NCBI GenBank assembly: GCA_946415375.1
Contig: CAMKSF010000014.1
Location: 1-38,640, forward strand
Source: an uncultured Clostridia bacterium
Lineage (GTDB): Bacteria; Bacillota; Clostridia; TANB77; CAG-508
DNA length: 38,640 nucleotides
Reading direction: 5' to 3'
Of this stretch, positions 34,575 to 38,640 are shown in pieces (the stretch's first letter is position 1; every line of letters begins with the position of its first letter). The notes under the pieces are model-generated. The model did no database searches. It was given only the letters and a program-made list of their open reading frames with translations, and was not told the origin of the DNA. The position numbers and the translations under genes were made by a program.

Positions 34575-35360
34575 TTATTCACCTTGTTCCTCTACAGCAT
34601 TTTCTTCTTTATTTGCTTCTTCTCTGTTTTGTGAATCTTTAATTTTTTCTAGTTTTTCTTTAATATGTTTTCTATATGTCTCATTTATAAAATACTCTGC
34701 AATATTAGATAATAATTTGTCTTCTTGTTCTTCATCAGATAATTCTAATTCTGATGTTGAATCCGCTATTTGTCCAATCTTTTCAAAGATTTCCTCAACA
34801 TCTATATTTTCCTCTTCTAATACCTTTGTTAAGGCTTGTTCAAATACCTCTTTGAATTCTTGGTTGACATTTCCCTCAGGATTATCATATGAAAATCCCT
34901 TTTCGATATTTAAATATTCTCTTAATAGGCTTTCAGCAAGTTTGATTTGGCTTAATAACTCCATTTTTTCTCTTTCACTTAAATGACAAAGAAAACTATA
35001 AAACTTATCTTCACTCTTTTTTGTATCTTGCTTTCTTTCATATTCTCTTATAAATGGATTTTCGCCTCTTGGAGTAGTTAGATACTCATCTTTTACATAT
35101 ACTCCATAATCAAATACTTTTTCAAAACGCATACCATCTCCTATAGATTCTTCTCCAAAAATTCTGTCATTAAACCCTTGATTTCTTAAATCTCTTCGTA
35201 CCCCTTCAAGTTCCGCACTAACTTTCTCTTTTGTTCTTCCTTTTGTTCCTTTTGCCATTTGTACCATTTCACTCTCGATTTTTTTGAAAAATTCTACAAC
35301 TTTTTCATCTCTAAGTAATTCACCAATTATAGCTTCTTGTTTTTCTTTTTCATTTACCAT
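34575..35360 (-). CDS. Unknown helical protein, first gene of a two-gene module
   Basis: This 261-residue acidic protein has GAGGTG 7 nt before the ATG. It is predicted to be almost wholly helical, with charged segments such as KVVEFFKKIESEMVQMAKGT, LRNQGFNDRIFGEES, and FLCHLSEREKMELLSQIKLA, and an acidic tail ending NAVEEQGE. A glycine-rich turn region (GVYVKDEYLTTPRGENPF) divides the two halves. There is no signal peptide or membrane helix. The family is not recognised. It has its own promoter, separate from cwlD. Confidence 0.8.
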   Translation of the reverse strand: MVNEKEKQEAIIGELLRDEKVVEFFKKIESEMVQMAKGTKGRTKEKVSAELEGVRRDLRNQGFNDRIFGEESIGDGMRFEKVFDYGVYVKDEYLTTPRGENPFIREYERKQDTKKSEDKFYSFLCHLSEREKMELLSQIKLAESLLREYLNIEKGFSYDNPEGNVNQEFKEVFEQALTKVLEEENIDVEEIFEKIGQIADSTSELELSDEEQEDKLLSNIAEYFINETYRKHIKEKLEKIKDSQNREEANKEENAVEEQGE

Positions 35361-35398
35361 ATTATTACACCTCTTTATTATAATATTTTTCTTTTTAT

Positions 35399-35427
35399 AT
35401 TATATCATATTTTATTTAAAATTACAA
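35399..35427 (-). promoter_or_regulatory. Promoter of the two-gene unknown module
   Basis: TTGTAA (35422-35427) and TATAAT (35399-35404) with 17-nt spacing on the minus strand, about 40 nt before the ATG at 35360. Confidence 0.65.
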
Positions 35428-35443
35428 TGATTTTTATTAAAGA

Positions 35444-36163
35444 CTATTGTTCATAAAAATAATCTATTATTCCATTGTATATTCCCCATGCCAATCTATT
35501 TTGATAGCTATCTGTAAGCAAAAGTTCTTTTTCTTGTGGATTAGACAAAAAACCGCATTCAACAATTGTTGTTGGAATTTCAACATTGTTTATAATATAA
35601 ATATTCTCTATTTTAGAAGCAACTCTTTTGTTTTCTTTCAGAATAGACTCATTTAAATTAGCTTGAATTTGCTTTGCAAGTTTTTGTCCTTGTTTACTAT
35701 TTTTATTATAAAAAGTTTGCCATCCATCATACTGTTGCTCAGGAATTTTGTTTAAATGAATAGATACAAATATATCTGCAGAGGATTCATTTCCAATTTT
35801 CACTCTATTTCTTATATCACTTATTTTCTTTTGCTTTAATGTTTTACTATCTAAATCATATATTCCATTTTCATCTGAACGAGTTAAAATAACTGTGCAT
35901 CCACTTTGCTCCAATAAATTCTGTAATTTTAGTGCTATTTTTAAATTAGTCTGTGCCTCTGTTGTTCCATCTCCAACTTCTGCTCCCTCATCAGGTACTC
36001 CATGTCCAGCATCTACCACAACAACCTTCCCTGAAACAGGAAGGCTAACTGTATCTATATATTTTTCATCTTCTTCTGAACTTAATACTATTGCAACAAT
36101 TAAAAAAATAGCAAACATTCCCAAAACTGTATATCTTATTTTCTTTCCACTTAATACCAACAT
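35444..36163 (-). CDS. cwlD: N-acetylmuramoyl-L-alanine amidase, CwlD-like
   Basis: The 239-residue protein has an N-terminal signal anchor (TVLGMFAIFLIVAIVLSS) and an Amidase_3 domain. The zinc ligands H54 (DAGHG), E69 (TEAQTN) and H137 (SIHLN) and the catalytic E202 (VECGFLSNP) are intact. CwlD cleaves side chains from peptidoglycan during spore cortex synthesis and makes muramic delta-lactam, so the host is probably a spore former. The SD (GAGG, 36171-36174) lies in the 3' arm of a long hairpin that is followed by seven T just before ATG 36163. Confidence 0.93.
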   Translation of the reverse strand: MLVLSGKKIRYTVLGMFAIFLIVAIVLSSEEDEKYIDTVSLPVSGKVVVVDAGHGVPDEGAEVGDGTTEAQTNLKIALKLQNLLEQSGCTVILTRSDENGIYDLDSKTLKQKKISDIRNRVKIGNESSADIFVSIHLNKIPEQQYDGWQTFYNKNSKQGQKLAKQIQANLNESILKENKRVASKIENIYIINNVEIPTTIVECGFLSNPQEKELLLTDSYQNRLAWGIYNGIIDYFYEQ

Positions 36164-36166
36164 AAA

Positions 36167-36216
36167 AAAACCTCACACATACATTATATTAATATATATG
36201 TATGTGTTGAGGGTTT
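36167..36216 (-). terminator. Terminator-like hairpin that contains the cwlD RBS
   Basis: On the minus strand AACCCTCAACACATACAT pairs with ATGTATGTGTGAGGTT, then TTTTTTT and the cwlD ATG. The GAGG of cwlD is paired in the stem. It can end the upstream dockerin gene, and it hides the RBS on read-through mRNA. A TATAAT-like hexamer in the loop (minus-strand TAATATAATG) could give a short transcript with a free RBS. Confidence 0.75.
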
Positions 36217-36247
36217 TATACACTAATAATTCATTATTTGATAATAA

Positions 36248-37241
36248 CTATGCTAGTTCATTATATAATCTAACCACAAAAGTAGTACTATAATTTTTAT
36301 CTTTTGTTGTTGCAGTTATCTCAACATCCATATAAGGTCCGAGCGAATGGGTTTATAAACATTGAATATCCTGTCCAAATTCCGTTTGTCTTTAAAACAC
36401 CGTTACTTATCCATATATAATTTCCAATAAGCGGCTTAAATTCCTGATTGTTTATAGAAAAATCAATCTCCGTATTATTATTACTATCAAAAGCAATTAG
36501 ATATTTTTTTAAATCAAGTTCATCTCCATCTCTAACTCCTAATGAAACATTATCTTTTTTTATTCCTTCAACTCTTATATTACAACTATCATATGCTCCA
36601 GGATTTAAACCAGTATTTTTAGCTGAAGCATAAACCGTATATAATCCAGGTTGTGTAATGTTTACTCTAGCCATTTCTCTACCTATTCCATGGTCTGCTG
36701 ATGATGATAGTGGCTCAACCTTGCATAATTGGCTATTTGATGTCATCCACTCTACTTCTTTATCTGTAATATATTCGTAAATTCCACCTTCCTCAGCAGA
36801 AATAGCGGCATTAAGATGTAACGTCACCTCTTTTTTAGTATTATCCCATTTCTTAGTAATATCACTACCAAGGTTAATGTTTGCCATTCTACATTTTTTT
36901 ACCGTAACAATTGTTGATTGCATCATATCAGGATGTTCTTCTGATTTAACATATATATTAACCACTCCTGATTGTTTACCTGCTTTATATGATCCATCGC
37001 TATTTAATGTAAAGTCCAATCCATGTGTGTCTACAGTGTAAATCATTCCTGTTTCAGTTGTATCTTCTGGAACTAGCTTATCAATGTTTATTTTCCCTGA
37101 TTCAAATGTATAAATTGTTCCTTTACTTGGGGATATTTCAAATTCTTCTAATTCTATTCTTTCCTCATCAGGATCATCAGGATCATCTGGATCGTCTGGA
37201 TTACTTGGGTCAGTTGTTCCGCTTCCTCCGCCGCCACCGGC
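36248..37241 (-). pseudogene. C-terminal part of the interrupted dockerin/Ig-like protein
   Basis: The frame of the upstream dockerin gene resumes after the TAG at 37242-37244 with a Gly-Ser and Asp-Pro-rich linker (SNPDDPDDPDDPDEER). It continues through beta-rich repeats (FTLNSDGSYKAGKQSGVVNI, NITQPGLYTVYASAKNTG) to 36321, where it stops after NPFARTLYGC. From about 36345 the neighbouring frame holds the plausible true tail GPYMDVEITATTKDKN...LYNELA with a TAG at 36248, so a 1-nt frameshift is likely. The internal ATG 37046 has no RBS. As it stands, this part is expressed only by read-through or from another variant of the locus. Confidence 0.75.
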
Positions 37242-37280
37242 CTATGTCTCCGCCACCGGCCTATGTCTCCGCCACCGGCC
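37231..37280. repeat. GC-rich 19-bp tandem repeat carrying the in-frame stop
   Basis: CCGCCACCGGCCTATGTCT occurs at 37231-37249 and 37250-37268, followed by a partial third copy (12 bp) to 37280. It lies in the Gly-rich linker of the dockerin gene. The minus strand reads TAG in frame in the first copy. Two copies plus one base add 39 bp (in frame); one copy more or less shifts the frame. Confidence 0.85.
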
Positions 37281-38015
37281 ACCAGTGCTCCATCCTCCAG
37301 TTCCCCCAGATGTCGTTCCTCCAGAGCCTCCACCGCCTGATGTACTATTTGTAGTATTATTTGCAGTATTTCCATTTCCTGCACTGTATGGTTTAACCAC
37401 AACAGCGCATGCTTTTGTTACTCCATTCCATGTAGTTGCATTAACAGAACATTTTCCTTCACCAACTGCTATCAAAATACCATTTGAATCTACTTGAACA
37501 ACTTTTTCATTTGTAGATTTCCATTTATAAGTTTTATTTTCAGCTTCTTCTGGTACAACCGTCGCAGTTAAAGTTGCTTTTTCTCCAACCATCATATCAA
37601 GTTGTGATTTATTTAAAGCAATATCTGTTGGAACTATAATATTATTTTTATCATTAATCAAAGCTAGCCACTCAGGATGTTTTTGCGCAATCTTAGGATT
37701 ATTGCTTGCTGCAATGTATTTTAATAAAGCAATTACATCATTCTTTACATCAACTATATTATCTTCAATAATATCCGCCCTTCTAAACTGGTCTGCATCA
37801 AGTTTCCATTCAGAATGTTTTTGTGTTTTTTCATTTGATAGATGTTTTAACATTGTTATAACATCACTCATATCTATTTTTCCGCTTCCATTAACATCAC
37901 CTATTAAGTCTTTGTTGCTGGTTTGATTACTATCGTCAGCAAATTCTATTTTTGGTATAAGCGATATCAATAAAACAGTAATAATAAACATAACACAAAT
38001 AACTTTTTTATGCAT
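37242..38015 (-). CDS. Secreted dockerin/Ig-like protein, N-terminal part
   Basis: I start it at ATG 38015 (MHKKVICVMFIITVLLISLI, a signal peptide), with AAGGGCG upstream. The longer frame from 38066 starts at the transcription start itself. After the signal comes a type I dockerin-like module with the calcium loop DVNGSGKIDMSD and a more degenerate second loop (DADQFRRADIIEDNIVD), at about 35-115. A Big_2/Ig-like domain follows (VPTDIALNKSQLDMMVGEKA...VVVK) at about 125-205. A Gly/Ser/Thr linker then runs into the 19-bp repeat and stops at TAG. The protein is probably exported and bound through the dockerin to a cohesin partner not in this window. Confidence 0.85.
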   Translation of the reverse strand: MHKKVICVMFIITVLLISLIPKIEFADDSNQTSNKDLIGDVNGSGKIDMSDVITMLKHLSNEKTQKHSEWKLDADQFRRADIIEDNIVDVKNDVIALLKYIAASNNPKIAQKHPEWLALINDKNNIIVPTDIALNKSQLDMMVGEKATLTATVVPEEAENKTYKWKSTNEKVVQVDSNGILIAVGEGKCSVNATTWNGVTKACAVVVKPYSAGNGNTANNTTNSTSGGGGSGGTTSGGTGGWSTGGRWRRHRPVAET

Positions 38016-38074
38016 ATATTTCGCCCTTTTAGGCTCCCTCCCTTCATCATATATCTCTAAAGCCATCTATATAT

Positions 38075-38103
38075 ATTATACCATATTTACATGAAATAGT
38101 CAA
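38075..38103 (-). promoter_or_regulatory. Promoter of the dockerin gene
   Basis: TTGACT (38098-38103) and TATAAT (38075-38080) with 17-nt spacing on the minus strand. The expected start near 38068 leaves a 50-nt leader before ATG 38015. Confidence 0.75.
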
Positions 38104-38148
38104 TTTTCATAGTGTTTGCTTATCTTCATGAATAATGATTATATAATT

Positions 38149-38640
38149 TTATATATTTAACCATTTATATTTTGCAAAAAAACATATTGATAAACCAACT
38201 AAAGCTATAATAATTAGTATTTTAACAGTATTACTTGTTTCGCCAGCATATGGTAAATTGCTTTTATTATTTGATGAATCAGTTGCCTTTTTAGTAGTGC
38301 TTGATGAATTATATACCCCACTTGAAGAATCTCCTGTTGTTGATGAACTATCTCCCCATGTTATACTATCTCCTGATGATGAGCTATTTCCTGATGACGA
38401 ACTTCCGCCTGGTGTTAAACTATCTCCTGATGACGAACTTCCGCCTGGTGTTAAACTATCTCCTGATGATGAACTTCCTCCTGGTGTTGAACTATCTCCT
38501 GATGATGAGCTTCCTCCTGGTGTTGAACTATCTCCTGATGATGAGCTTCCTCCCGGTGTTGAACTATCTCCTGATGATGAATTTCCTCCTGATGATGAAT
38601 TTCCTCCTGATGATGAATTTCCTCCTGATGATGAATTTCC
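38149..38640 (-). CDS. Sortase-anchored wall protein, C-terminal fragment
   Basis: The window ends inside this gene. The visible 163 codons are a Ser/Gly/Asp-rich repeat region followed by a sorting signal: NLPYAGETSN, a hydrophobic helix (ILIIIALVGLSICFF) and a basic tail AKYKWLNI. LPYAG is an LPxTG variant with Ala for Thr, so the cognate sortase may have a shifted specificity. The stalk consists of (GNSSSG) and 12-residue GDSSTPGGSSSS units. The N-terminal functional domain is outside the window. No clear terminator follows it. Confidence 0.9.
   Translation of the reverse strand, partial: GNSSSGGNSSSGGNSSSGGNSSSGDSSTPGGSSSSGDSSTPGGSSSSGDSSTPGGSSSSGDSLTPGGSSSSGDSLTPGGSSSSGNSSSSGDSITWGDSSSTTGDSSSGVYNSSSTTKKATDSSNNKSNLPYAGETSNTVKILIIIALVGLSICFFAKYKWLNI
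38363..38640. repeat. 36-bp and 18-bp tandem repeats in the wall-protein stalk
   Basis: Five 36-bp units encode GDSSTPGGSSSS (two with Leu for the second Ser), and four 18-bp units encode GNSSSG at the window edge. Units are nearly identical at the DNA level, so copy number may vary. Confidence 0.9.

Noticed and set aside
37231..37280. TAG stop read as a sense codon (recoded genetic code)
   Set aside because: TAG occurs as a normal stop here, for instance after the rplN relic and the micro-ORF, and no suppressor tRNA is seen.
37154..37402. Open frame crossing the 19-bp repeat in another frame
   Set aside because: Arg/Trp-rich translation produced by the repeat; no start signal.
38363..38640. 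CRISPR-like array
   Set aside because: The repeats are contiguous 36-bp and 18-bp coding units without unique spacers.

Overview
The window is about 38.6 kb of AT-rich chromosome from a low-GC Gram-positive bacterium, most likely an uncultured gut-type member of the Clostridia. This rests on the full S10-spc-alpha ribosomal operon order, AGGAGG-type ribosome binding sites, a Phe-type T-box leader before pheS, GatCAB, the sporulation amidase CwlD, type IV pilin-like proteins of the 'GITLIALVITII' kind and a sortase-anchored wall protein. Almost every gene lies on the minus strand, so transcription runs from high to low coordinates. I see no rRNA, tRNA, CRISPR array, transposase or integrase.

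Surface and envelope block (about 34.2-38.6 kb): the end of a Ser/Gly-rich, sortase-anchored wall protein with 36-bp repeats; a dockerin/Ig-like secreted protein interrupted by an in-frame stop inside a 19-bp tandem repeat and frameshifted again near its end; cwlD, whose RBS sits in a terminator-like hairpin; and a two-gene module of unknown function. Next come dprA, which may start at an AUA codon, and a small membrane protein.

Ribosomal block (about 14.0-32.9 kb): a strong promoter, whose -35 box lies inside the preceding gene's terminator hairpin, drives rpsJ-rplC-rplD-rplW-[ORF68]-rplB-rpsS-rplV-rpsC-rplP-rpmC-rpsQ-rplN-[ORF96]-[rplN-tail relic]-[ORF111]-rplX-rplE-rpsZ-rpsH-rplF-rplR-rpsE-rplO-secY, followed by a terminator. 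adk has its own consensus promoter and is followed by a pilin/FGE-fold protein. map starts another promoter and leads infA-rpmJ-rpsM-rpsK-rpsD-rpoA-rplQ. Departures from the usual order are the absence of rpmD, the three small unknown genes, the duplicated 3' end of rplN, and the surface protein between adk and map.

Processing, amidation and nuclease block (about 3.3-13.9 kb): a small unknown gene with a perfect consensus promoter, a membrane-anchored nuclease and a coiled-coil protein with a possible ADP-ribosyltransferase-like C-terminus. Then follows a nine-gene operon, rnc - radical-SAM-like protein lacking its cluster cysteines - ArsP_2-type permease - MTA/SAH nucleosidase - gatC - gatA - membrane protein - gatB - metallophosphoesterase, ending in a bidirectional terminator.

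Left end (1-3.3 kb): a small plus-strand membrane protein, an SH3/CAP secreted protein, a pilin-like gene with an apparent 1-nt frameshift in its leader, and the T-box-controlled start of pheS. The most unusual points are the radical-SAM homologue without its Cys motif, the small genes and duplicated rplN tail inside the ribosomal operon, and the concentration of broken or variable reading frames in surface-protein genes.
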